Assembly: GCF_014932895.1 (NCBI RefSeq) | Contig: NZ_JACYOF010000003.1 | Location: 62,261 to 126,260, forward strand | Direction: 5' to 3' | DNA length: 64,000 bases | DNA from: Bacillus thuringiensis | GTDB taxonomy: Bacteria; Bacillota; Bacilli; Bacillales; Bacillaceae_G | Shown: positions 56,354 through 64,000 of the stretch, piece by piece | Layout: each line of letters starts with the position of its first letter | Position numbering within the stretch: the stretch's first letter is position 1 | Position numbers and translations under genes: made by a program | The notes under the pieces: model-generated | The model's database searches: none | Seen by the model: only the letters and a program-made list of their open reading frames with translations | Told to the model about the DNA's origin: nothing

Positions 56354-57754
56354 TCAGTTCATTATATTTTGTACTTTGTCTTTATACACAACATATTCTT
56401 TCCCATCCACTACTGCTACCACCGCAAATTCATCATTTGGATTGAATGAAAGCCAGTCAGCCCACATGCTTGTATTAGCCCCTCCACTCCACATATTATG
56501 AACAGTGTTTTTAGTTAAATTCATAACTTTATAAGACGCATTTGGCGCATTTGTTCCAGTCTTTATTTCAAATGTGTATGCGTTATGAATTTTTTTATAA
56601 AAGTAGAACACGTTTGATGGACGAAGTTGATCCATAAGATCCTGTTCTTTCTTCTCTGCAATTTTCATCCCTTCTTGTAATGTGACAACATCTGTTCGTA
56701 ATGTTTTCCAACTGTCTTTCGCTGCATTCAAGTTAGGGGTTAAGAATTTATATCTATTTTGATCCGCTTTTTGATCAGCTTTATCAATATGTCCCAGTAC
56801 GCCCGAATATTGAGAGTCTAAATCATCCCATTGCGTGGACATATAAGTAAGAGCGGTAATAGCATTATCAATCGTACTATGCATATCACTAATATTATGA
56901 AACGCAACTCCAACTACACGATTTAATGTTACTTTATAATCCACAGTCTGACGTAATTCTGCTAATAAAGGCTCTAACTTACCTAAATTATCCCTTGCTG
57001 TCCCTATCATTATACCGCCAGAAATCAACGTAGGAATAAAGGGAATTTTCACCATTGTTAATCCATCAGATTCTAATTTTTTATAATAGTTTACTTGCCC
57101 TAAAATTTCATCTAAACGCTTTTGGTCAGTTTCCACATCAGCTCCTTGGTTTTTTAAAATTGATTGCAAGGTCTCTTTATGGCTTCCAAATACTCTAACA
57201 TCTTCTCCAATAGCGTTTTTAAATTTAGTTAATTCTTCTATTAATGCTTTTGCAGACTTTTGATTTTGTTGAATTTCCCCCTGTAAATCTGTAATCCCTT
57301 TTTTTAAAGTATCCCCATCCCCATTATTGATCGCCTCTACTAATGTTTTATAATAATTTTCAAACTTTGTATCGTATTCAATAATGCCTGTCAATGTATC
57401 TAAAAGCTGTTTTTTTACTTTCGTATTCCATGTAACAGCATGTGCTCTTGCATTCTTTTGATCTTGTACAATTTTACTAGGTAAATCTGCATACCCATTA
57501 ATAGTAATTCCTTCAAAACTCATATCCGGATTATTAATTAGCAAATAAGAATATTCATTCATAGCTTTTGCGAATAACCCAGCATCTTGTACAGTTTTTT
57601 TCATCTGTTCTTCATTTGCTGAAAGAGACACATCTCCAGTGTTCGTTTGTTCAATTTCATTTGCAAAAGCTGCTACTGGTGTGACTGCATAAGTAGTTGT
57701 CATAGTTAAAAACGCTGACACAGCGAGTATTTTGCAAGGAATTTTTTTCATCAT
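56354..57754 (-). CDS. hblB: Haemolysin BL component B' (HblB)
   Basis: A 466-residue secreted protein, the length of HblB. The signal peptide ends near FANE. Residues up to about 360 closely resemble HblA (both have NGYxDLPxxIVQDQKNARAH and DSQYSGVLGHI), and the hydrophobic segment PFIPTLISGGIMIG (about 240-255) corresponds to the beta-tongue of ClyA-like toxins. The last 100 residues (from about 365, SNVFYFYKKIHNAYTFEIKT) are specific for HblB. TAGGAGG precedes the ATG. A 397-bp gap with a terminator-like hairpin separates it from hblA, so expression may be independent. It arose by duplication of hblA. Confidence 0.93.
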   Translation of the reverse strand: MMKKIPCKILAVSAFLTMTTTYAVTPVAAFANEIEQTNTGDVSLSANEEQMKKTVQDAGLFAKAMNEYSYLLINNPDMSFEGITINGYADLPSKIVQDQKNARAHAVTWNTKVKKQLLDTLTGIIEYDTKFENYYKTLVEAINNGDGDTLKKGITDLQGEIQQNQKSAKALIEELTKFKNAIGEDVRVFGSHKETLQSILKNQGADVETDQKRLDEILGQVNYYKKLESDGLTMVKIPFIPTLISGGIMIGTARDNLGKLEPLLAELRQTVDYKVTLNRVVGVAFHNISDMHSTIDNAITALTYMSTQWDDLDSQYSGVLGHIDKADQKADQNRYKFLTPNLNAAKDSWKTLRTDVVTLQEGMKIAEKKEQDLMDQLRPSNVFYFYKKIHNAYTFEIKTGTNAPNASYKVMNLTKNTVHNMWSGGANTSMWADWLSFNPNDEFAVVAVVDGKEYVVYKDKVQNIMN

Positions 57755-57787
57755 TTCATTTTCCTCCTATATGTTCTATTCTTATTA

Positions 57788-57941
57788 AAAAGCGATGTCT
57801 TTCGAAATGAGTTCTACATTTTTTATGAGTATCATTCTAGCTTTTTTTAGAAACCTTTAAATCATCAAATATTAAAGGGAATCTATGTTGTTACATAGAT
57901 TCGATATTATTAAGCAAATCTTTATAATCTGTCCCCAATTA
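57788..57941 (-). pseudogene. Duplicated, decayed 3' end of hblD
   Basis: The sequence from GCGATGTCTTTCGAAATGAG on the plus strand follows the hblD 3' end (59329-59478, GCGATGTCTTTCGAAATGAA) for about 150 bases with scattered substitutions and small indels. Shared points include TAAATCATCAA-TATTAAAG, ATGTT-TTG/TTACATAGA-TCGATATTAT and GTAAATCT / GCAAATCT. It lies upstream of hblB exactly as the hblD end lies upstream of hblA, so it is a trace of tandem duplication. Confidence 0.85.
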
Positions 57942-57944
57942 ATC

Positions 57945-58140
57945 GATTTTGTTGCACAGTTTTAAAAAACAAGTACACTACACGGTTATCTTTTTATTTA
58001 GATAAAACTTATATATAAGTGAAAGGCGAAGTCTTTAATGAGACTCCGCCTTCTGATATATAAGGATTTATTAATTATCGCTTTACTGTTTAACAGTGTA
58101 ATCATAGATTCTCTATGTTTTGGGTCACTTTGCAACAGAA
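57945..58140. repeat. Gap between hblA and hblB with IS6-like inverted ends and a hairpin
   Basis: TTTTGTTGCACAGTTTT (about 57949) and, read inward from the right, TTCTGTTGCAAAGTGAC (about 58138) form imperfect inverted repeats resembling IS6-type ends. Between them, AGGCG-AAGTCT / AGACTCCGCCT (58024-58051) is a hairpin that could terminate hblCDA transcripts. No transposase sequence is present. Confidence 0.45.
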
Positions 58141-58151
58141 TTAATATTTCC

Positions 58152-59276
58152 CTATTTTTGTGGAGTAACAGTTTCCACTTTTAATTCCTTTATCCCCTCT
58201 TTTAATGTAACAGCATCTGTTCGTAATGTTTTCCAACTGTCTTTCGCTGCATTCAAATTAGGTTTTAAGAATTTAAATTTATTTTGATCCGCTTTTTGAG
58301 CTGCATTCTCAATATGCCCCAGTACGCCCGAATATTGAGAATCTAAATCATGCCACTGCGTGGACATATAAGTAAGAGCATTAATAGCATCATCAAGTGC
58401 CTTATGCATTTCATTAATATTACTGTAAGCAACTCCAACTACACGATTTAATGTTACTTTATAATCCACGGTCTGACGTAATTCTGCTAATAAAGGCTCT
58501 AACTTACCTAAATTATCTCTTGCTACACCTACTATGATACCGCCAATTATTGGTAGACCCAAAATGGCACCCTTCATTACATTAAACCCATCAGATTCTA
58601 ATTGTTTATAATAGTTCACTGATCCTAATACTTCTTCTAGACGCTTTTGATCGGCCTCAACATCGGCACCTTGGTTTTTTAAAATCGACTGCAAGAGATC
58701 TTTATTGCTTCCAAATGCTCTAACATCTTGTCCAATAGAGTCTCTTAATTTAGTTAATTCTTCAATTAATTGTTGTGCATACCTTTGATTTTGTTGAATT
58801 TCACCTCGTAAATCTGTAATCCCTTCTTTTAAAGTTTCTCCATCCCCTGTATTAATCGCATCTACCATTGTTTCATAATAATTGTCAAATGTTGTATCAT
58901 ATTCAACAATACCCGTCAATGTATCTAAAAGCTGTTTTTTTACTTTTGTGTCCCAAGTAACAGCATGTGCTCTTGCATTCTTTTGATCTTGTACAATTCT
59001 ACCAGGTAAATCCACATATCCATTAATAGTAATTCCTTCAAAGTTCACATCTGGATTTTTAATTAACATATAAGAATAGGCATTCATAGATTTTGCAAAT
59101 AATCCAGCCTTTTGCAAGGTTTCTTTCATCTTCACGTCATTTGCTGAAAGAGAATCTTCAGTATTAGTTTGTTGAATTTCACTTGCAAAAGTCGCTACTG
59201 GTGAGACTACAGAAGTTGTTGTTAAAGTTAAAAACGCCGATGCAGCAAGTAGTTTGTACGGGATTTTTTTCATCAT
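58152..59276 (-). CDS. hblA: Haemolysin BL binding component B (HblA)
   Basis: A 374-residue secreted protein, the expected length for component B of the three-part pore-forming toxin HBL. The signal peptide ends near FASE. The protein is almost all alpha-helical with one hydrophobic segment GAILGLPIIGGIIVGVARD (about 240-260), the beta-tongue of the ClyA-type fold. B binds cells and then recruits L1 and L2. AGGAGGAATATGAA lies before the ATG. It follows hblD after 30 bp. Confidence 0.95.
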   Translation of the reverse strand: MMKKIPYKLLAASAFLTLTTTSVVSPVATFASEIQQTNTEDSLSANDVKMKETLQKAGLFAKSMNAYSYMLIKNPDVNFEGITINGYVDLPGRIVQDQKNARAHAVTWDTKVKKQLLDTLTGIVEYDTTFDNYYETMVDAINTGDGETLKEGITDLRGEIQQNQRYAQQLIEELTKLRDSIGQDVRAFGSNKDLLQSILKNQGADVEADQKRLEEVLGSVNYYKQLESDGFNVMKGAILGLPIIGGIIVGVARDNLGKLEPLLAELRQTVDYKVTLNRVVGVAYSNINEMHKALDDAINALTYMSTQWHDLDSQYSGVLGHIENAAQKADQNKFKFLKPNLNAAKDSWKTLRTDAVTLKEGIKELKVETVTPQK

Positions 59277-59306
59277 TTCATATTCCTCCTATATAGGTTT
59301 TGATTT

Positions 59307-60536
59307 TTAGTTCTTTGCTTCTTGTGTAAAAGCGATGTCTTTCGAAATGAATTCTGCATCTTTATGAATATCACTCCAACTTTGTTTAGCAGCTTTTAAA
59401 TCATCAAGTATTAAAGAGAATTTATGTTCTTGCATAGAGTCGATATTATCATGTAAATCTGTATAATTCGCCCCCATTTTATTCCATTGTTGTTGAATAT
59501 TTGTTAGAGACAGTATCGCTTGATCCACTGTTTGATACAGATCCGTCAAAGTTGCTTTCGCGTTAGTAAGCGAAATAACTGCTTGGCTAGCAACATCGGC
59601 TTTCATACCTAGTTCACCGATTTTTTTAGAAATTTCATTATAGGAGTTCATATGATTAGACGCCGTGACACCAGCTGCTGTTCCTAAACCGATACCAGCT
59701 GCACCGAGAGCTGCAAGGCCACCAACAACAGCTGGTGTTGCTGTACCGCCAGTCACGACAATTATTACTCCTCCTGCAATGGCTGCAGCAACTAAAATGA
59801 ACGCTCCCAATCCACCACCTATTGACCATGCTAATACATTGTTAAAATGCTCAGTCTGAGTAGAACGTAGTTTCTCAATTTCAGCTTGAAGTTGTGGAAT
59901 TAGGGCATTATTTCCGGCTAATAGTGCCGTTAATCCACCTTGTCCATCTGGGCCACCAACATTATTTTTAAACCCTGTAGAATTGTCATACAGTTTTGCT
60001 TTGAAGTCTTGTAACATCTTAATTACTTCTGTAACTTCTTTTGAATTTGTATTAATTGTAGTGATTAAATCACTTATGCCCTCTTTTAAATCTGTTTTAT
60101 CTTTCTTTTGTACAGCAGCTTCCAATACATCGTAATAATTTTTAAATTGTTCATCATAATTTACAATATTACGTGCTGTTTTTTGAATCTTCGGCTTCGC
60201 TGTATCTAACCAATAATTCGCATTGATTCGCGCCAGTTCCTGATTAAGATGAATACTTTTAATTAATTCAGCCCCTTCTGAACCTAACTCAATATTGGAT
60301 AAATTTACATTCGGTTGTTTAATCATTGTTTTTGCGTACAAATCCATTACAAGAATATGAGACCCTGTTTGAGCCAATGCTGTCTTCAGTCCTTCAGGCC
60401 CTAATGCATAATTCCCTACTTTTTGTTCTTGAGCGGTTTGTTCCTGTGCAAGTACATGAATCGTGTTACCGTTAGTAGCAGTTATAAATGTTGCTAGAGT
60501 GGCTACAGCTAACACCTTAAATGGCAGTTTTTTCAT
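59307..60536 (-). CDS. hblD: Haemolysin BL lytic component L1 (HblD)
   Basis: A 409-residue secreted protein. A signal peptide ends near VLAQ. A long hydrophobic stretch (about residues 230-290, GAFILVAAAIAGGVIIVVTG and GGLAALGAAGIGLGTAAG) is the predicted membrane-inserting region. L1 acts with B and L2 in pore formation. The start at 60536 follows AAGGAG. Its 3' end is duplicated upstream of hblB. Confidence 0.95.
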   Translation of the reverse strand: MKKLPFKVLAVATLATFITATNGNTIHVLAQEQTAQEQKVGNYALGPEGLKTALAQTGSHILVMDLYAKTMIKQPNVNLSNIELGSEGAELIKSIHLNQELARINANYWLDTAKPKIQKTARNIVNYDEQFKNYYDVLEAAVQKKDKTDLKEGISDLITTINTNSKEVTEVIKMLQDFKAKLYDNSTGFKNNVGGPDGQGGLTALLAGNNALIPQLQAEIEKLRSTQTEHFNNVLAWSIGGGLGAFILVAAAIAGGVIIVVTGGTATPAVVGGLAALGAAGIGLGTAAGVTASNHMNSYNEISKKIGELGMKADVASQAVISLTNAKATLTDLYQTVDQAILSLTNIQQQWNKMGANYTDLHDNIDSMQEHKFSLILDDLKAAKQSWSDIHKDAEFISKDIAFTQEAKN

Positions 60537-60606
60537 AACTATTCTCCTTTTCATTTTTTTGATAGATTCTTATAATCTTTACATTGTTTTTATTCAATTC
60601 GTAATA

Positions 60607-61926
60607 TTAAAACTTATAAACTTGTTCTTCAAGGTAACTTGATATATTTTTTAATTGTCTTAATGTATCTTTTTGAGACTGCTGGTCAGTTGTATCAACA
60701 TTAGTAGATAATTTTGTAATATTATTTTTGATTAGATTCAAATCTTCTTTATAGCGTTTTAGTAGGTCAAGTTCTACATCCACTTGATTTGCAAATGTAT
60801 GTAAATCATTTTGCATAATAAGAAGCATAGATTTTTGTAAATCTGCTACTGCTAAGTTCTTTGTTAAATCATAAAATTTTTGGTTTTGTACCTCTAAATC
60901 AGCTAAATGTGCTCGTTGCTCTGCTGTTAATTTATTTACCTCAGCGAAGGCACTGTATGTTTTTTTAATTTTTTCAGGGTCAATAACTTTCGTCAGGTCA
61001 TACTCTTTCGTTTTTGTAACTGCAGCTGCAGCTATTTCAGCTTGTTTGCTTTTCTCAATTTCTTCACGAGCTGCTTTTTTAGCTGCTTCAATCTCTAGAG
61101 CAGATTTACCCTTTTCTGTCGCTTCTTTCTCTGCTTTTTTCTCTGCTTCTAAAATAGAGTTGTTAATTTCTTTTCCTTTGTTATACGCTGCCACTGCTGT
61201 TTGAGCAGCCGGTTCAATGATATCTTTTGAAAGATTGTAGACCTCTTTGAATATAACAAACCCTTGTTCATTTAAAGCTCCTGGTAATAATGCTATTTGT
61301 TGTAAATCATTTTGAATTGATTTTTGGGTATTTAGTAATTCATTTTTTAGCTGGTCGATTTTCCCTGTTCCATCTGAACTTAGGGCAACCTGCGCTTTTG
61401 TCACATCAGTATCGAGATTTTTAAGTTTGTTATCGAGCTGTGATTTAAGATCTGTTAATTCATTAATTTGACGTTGTACGTTTTCTTGGTTCGTCGTAGC
61501 CATGTCTTGAAGAACTTCAAGTCTATCTAAAAATCCTTCCTTATCTTCTTTAGTGTCCACAAACGCTTTTAATGTTGGGTAATAGCTATTAAATTTCGTC
61601 ACAAATCCTTTACTTTTTGAATTTAATAGAATTAACTGTGGATAGAGTTCCGATGACCATTCCTTCATATCTTGTTTGATTAGAGATTGATTTGTATGTA
61701 AAGCTGGGACTTCCTCTAGCTGTACATTAGGACTCATTAAAGATTGATCAATATACGTTTGGATTAATTTAGATTGCGCACCTAATTTTCGTAACGATGA
61801 GGAAATATCGATGCTTTCCTGTTGAGTTTCTGCTTGAACGATTGGTGTTGCGAGAGTATTGATAGGAATAGTTGCTCCAGTTACAATGGATGTTATTAAA
61901 AATCCTGTCATTATTTTATTTTTCAT
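60607..61926 (-). CDS. hblC: Haemolysin BL lytic component L2 (HblC)
   Basis: A 439-residue secreted protein and the first gene of hblCDAB. The signal peptide ends near PIVQAE. It is helical, with a charged Lys/Glu-rich segment (about 235-275, LEAEKKAEKEATEKGKSALE) where other components have the hydrophobic hairpin. L2 joins the B-L1 assembly on the membrane. The start at 61926 follows AAAGGAG by 8 bases. It has a leader of about 850 bp to the PlcR box. Confidence 0.95.
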   Translation of the reverse strand: MKNKIMTGFLITSIVTGATIPINTLATPIVQAETQQESIDISSSLRKLGAQSKLIQTYIDQSLMSPNVQLEEVPALHTNQSLIKQDMKEWSSELYPQLILLNSKSKGFVTKFNSYYPTLKAFVDTKEDKEGFLDRLEVLQDMATTNQENVQRQINELTDLKSQLDNKLKNLDTDVTKAQVALSSDGTGKIDQLKNELLNTQKSIQNDLQQIALLPGALNEQGFVIFKEVYNLSKDIIEPAAQTAVAAYNKGKEINNSILEAEKKAEKEATEKGKSALEIEAAKKAAREEIEKSKQAEIAAAAVTKTKEYDLTKVIDPEKIKKTYSAFAEVNKLTAEQRAHLADLEVQNQKFYDLTKNLAVADLQKSMLLIMQNDLHTFANQVDVELDLLKRYKEDLNLIKNNITKLSTNVDTTDQQSQKDTLRQLKNISSYLEEQVYKF

Positions 61927-62781
61927 TCCGTACACTCCTTTACCATTGTTTTTTTATAACTTTATTCATATAACTTGTACGACCTAGCGCTAGGCTCTCT
62001 CCTCACACACGCGTGCAGAAGGAGAAGTCTTTCAGATAGGATGTTATCGTGATTATTTACCTCTAATAGGATGTAAGGATTTTACTTTCCCCTCATTTAG
62101 ATACTCTATTTTTCAAAAGCAAACAATAAAAATTCATCAGCTATATTTGAATTAGCTGCCCAATGAGTAGTAAAATATTAATTTTTTGCTTCTACAGTTA
62201 ATCCTGTCATGACCTTTTTTAATATCAATTTCATAATATGTCTCTTAGTTTTGTTTGCAAGAGCCTTACAAGACTACAAAAAATGTAATTATACTGTACA
62301 TTGCTTATACTTTTATTGCGGAATAAATTCACTTTTGTTATGCAGAAACTTAGAACACTTTTATTACAAACTTGATCCTTTTGAGATTCTAGACCTTCTA
62401 TAAATTAACTGATTATTAAGATAATTATTTCCGACATAATGTTACTTACAACTTCACTATACTCCTATTAGCGTAATCTTTTCCTTTCTGTCTGGTCATA
62501 CCAGTTATGTTGTTCATTAAAACATTAAATTTTCGATGCGTAAATAGCGAAATTTTGTCGATTGTACTCGATAATTTAAATGTTAAGTAATAATACGAGT
62601 CAAAAATATTATATCAATATAATCAATTTCAGATTTCATCTCTGTAATCGTAATGATTACAAATTAATGTGTATATGGATAAAAAATAACTATTTTAGTT
62701 TAACCGAGCAGTTTTATTTTAGAAAAAATACTTATAGAATAATTTAATAGGTTTTTTTATACTTTTCTACCTTTATTTAGT
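61927..62781 (-). promoter_or_regulatory. Long hblC upstream leader region
   Basis: About 855 bp without a supported gene. Close to hblC are a 12-bp palindrome CCTAGCGCTAGG (61982-61993) and CTTCTCCT-N15-AGGAGAGAG (about 62002-62034 region), GC-rich for this genome and able to fold near the hblC ribosome binding site. The rest is AT-rich. Confidence 0.6.
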
Positions 62782-62797
62782 TATGTATAATTGCATA
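62782..62797. promoter_or_regulatory. PlcR box
   Basis: TATGTATAATTGCATA matches the PlcR recognition consensus TATGNAN4TNCATA at every fixed position. Its place upstream of hblC agrees with the known control of hbl by the PlcR-PapR quorum sensing system. Confidence 0.9.
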
Positions 62798-62931
62798 AAA
62801 TATAGATATATCAAGTGATATATGTTATATTGTTAAATTTCATGGAATAGTCGCCAATATTACCTCAATAAATACATAATTTATCATTCACTTGAATTCA
62901 CCATATTCTTCAAAAATATCTTTATATAATC

Positions 62932-63046
62932 ATAAAGTGAAGCTTTAATCAGCCCGTACCAATCGGGATTTTACAGGCAGTTGATCTCCCATCTAACTTT
63001 TTTTCTCCAGCCGAATTTTGAGGTAGGAGTCTTACTGCGGGATAAA
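62932..63046 (+). repeat. bcr1-type repeat (115 bp)
   Basis: Runs from ATAAAGTGAAGCTTTAATCA through TTTTACAGGCAGTTGATCTC and CCGAATTTTGAGGTAGGAGT to CTTACTGCGGGATAAA, with ATAAA at both borders (62932-62936, 63042-63046). The right border abuts the IS240-type relic. Confidence 0.88.
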
Positions 63047-63541
63047 CTATATACTTATCGAGCGTTATAACAATAGGTTTTAAAATATAAAAAGACCGCA
63101 AAGCTTTCTTAAAAAAAACTTTGCAGCCTTCTGTTTTTTTGTTTTCCTTAGAAAAATAATGGTTAGTATATTCTTTCAAATTAAAAACATGGTATAAACA
63201 TTTCCATTGTGCTTTTGCTTGGATATATGTTTCATGGACTCTTCAAGAGCTATTTATTTGAGCTGACGTCAGACTCGTTTGTCCAATTCAGAACCAAACT
63301 GACGAATTCAGCGTATGATCGTTATATAAAAATAGATATGCCTCATTTCCCCATTATTTTTTACCAACTCACGAAAATTGAAGCTGTTCCGTTAACAAAA
63401 TAATATCAGGTTAATAATACCTCTATTTGAATACAGATTCATTTTCCAGACAAATCACATACTCTTTCTAGAGTAATAAGTTCAGTATGTCCAAGTTTTA
63501 AAGATTACTTACACCTATGTTTAAGTTTTTACATCGGAACC
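63047..63541 (-). pseudogene. Decayed IS240-type transposase and IS end
   Basis: On the minus strand from the end GGTTCCGATGTAAAAACTTA the flank is clearly homologous to the IS240-like copy (CAGTATGTCCAAG-TTT-AGATTACTT in both). The broken frame includes PDIILLT, RVHETYIQAKAQWKCLYHVF, then VFFKKALRSFYILKPIVITL and DKY, matching IS240 transposase up to its second Asp. It ends where the bcr1 copy begins. Confidence 0.8.
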
Positions 63542-63552
63542 AGATAACAAGC

Positions 63553-64000
63553 CTATATTACGGTATATTTTTCACGGTACTGTCTAGGGGTCATGCTAGT
63601 AATTTTTTTGAAAACCCTTGTAAAATAACTTTGGTCATTAAAGTTGAGCCAAGCACAAATATCTGATAAAGAATAAGTAGTTAGTGTTAATAATTTTTTT
63701 GCCTCTTCCACTCGTTCCCTTTGAATATATTCGCTTAAGGGAATTCCCATTTCTTTTTTAAATAGTTTAGATAAATAAGTAGGGGAAATATCCAAATGAT
63801 TAGCAAGTTCATTGAGAGATATTCCATCGTAAACATTTTTATTAATATGTTTCATACATGTAGTAACCGCGTATGAATACTTTTGTGCATTGTATTCTTT
63901 CACACGATCTGCAAAGGTACGTAAAGCGTCTCCTGACAATCGCTTTACAGATTCTACGTTATCTAATTGTTCCAGGGTTTGTATATACAAAATACTATGA
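63553..64000 (-). CDS. AraC family transcriptional regulator, partial
   Basis: The C-terminal part of an AraC/XylS regulator; the frame is open to the window edge, so the N-terminus is missing. The two helix-turn-helix units are ISLNELANHLDISPTYLSKL and YSLSDICAWLNFNDQSYFTR with the family ending VFKKITSMTPRQYREKY. Preceding sequence (KEYNAQKYSYAVTTCMKHIN) is typical of the linker in YesN-like proteins. No response-regulator part is visible here. It lies upstream of the hbl operon in the same direction, separated by IS and bcr1 debris. Confidence 0.88.
   Translation of the reverse strand, partial: HSILYIQTLEQLDNVESVKRLSGDALRTFADRVKEYNAQKYSYAVTTCMKHINKNVYDGISLNELANHLDISPTYLSKLFKKEMGIPLSEYIQRERVEEAKKLLTLTTYSLSDICAWLNFNDQSYFTRVFKKITSMTPRQYREKYTVI

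Noticed and set aside
62209-62403. Open frame of 64 codons in the hbl leader on the opposite strand
   Set aside because: No ribosome binding site and low-complexity sequence; it lies antisense to the hblC leader.

Overview
The window reads as a chromosomal segment of a Bacillus cereus group bacterium (B. cereus / B. thuringiensis type). Evidence seen in the sequence: an AT-rich genome with strong AGGAGG-type ribosome binding sites, a complete haemolysin BL operon (hblC-hblD-hblA-hblB) with a perfect PlcR box far upstream, several copies of the bcr1-type chromosomal repeat with ATAAA/TTTAT flanks, an IS240-like IS6 element, and an exosporium-type protein beside a spore-glycan locus. A functional hbl operon argues against B. 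anthracis in the strict sense only from general knowledge; no single marker fixes the species.

Layout. 0-5 kb: a YhgE/Pip membrane protein divergent from a TetR regulator, then rifampicin phosphotransferase (rph). 5-8.6 kb: LysE exporter, DJ-1/PfpI protein and a divergent Lrp regulator, then a decaying stretch (PfpI gene with a nonsense codon, truncated acetyltransferase). 8.6-11.1 kb: arsenic operon arsR-arsI-acr3-arsC with three copies of an ATCAA-N6-TTGAT-like palindrome. 11.1-15.6 kb: an M20 amidohydrolase under a SAM (S-box) riboswitch, a large superfamily I helicase and a VOC protein whose stop codon lies in a bcr1 flank. 16-25.6 kb: subtilisin-like protease, GMC oxidoreductase, YqeB-like protein, TetR, D-cysteine desulfhydrase, DinB-like protein and an LCM-type methyltransferase. 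This stretch carries a family of about 120-130 bp elements with IS231-like ends. 25.6-27.1 kb: clpP pseudogene and other remnants.

27-43.5 kb is a surface-glycan locus: three glycosyltransferases (one with N-terminal DUF4214-like repeats), GDP-mannose 4,6-dehydratase, a DegT-family aminotransferase like GDP-perosamine synthase, a manC-type GDP-mannose pyrophosphorylase, a NeuD/PglD-type acyltransferase, a PAPS-type sulfotransferase, a DUF1796 protein, a broken cgeB and a BclA/ExsF-like exosporium protein. Together they suggest synthesis and transfer of GDP-N-acylperosamine or a related sugar, possibly sulfated, onto spore surface protein. The locus is broken up by an IS240-like element and an internally deleted IS4-type relic.

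43.5-55.4 kb: an LPKAG-anchored coiled-coil surface protein, a MacB-like ABC pair divergent from a winged-helix regulator and MFS exporter, a two-component system, YitT, a 2TM protein and an OatA-like acyltransferase. 55.4-56.3 kb is a graveyard of IS6 and IS4 fragments. 56.3-64 kb: hblB, hblA, hblD, hblC on the minus strand, with a decayed copy of the hblD 3' end lying between hblA and hblB (direct evidence for how hblB arose), a long leader, the PlcR box, a bcr1 copy abutting an IS240-type relic, and the C-terminal part of an AraC regulator cut by the window edge.
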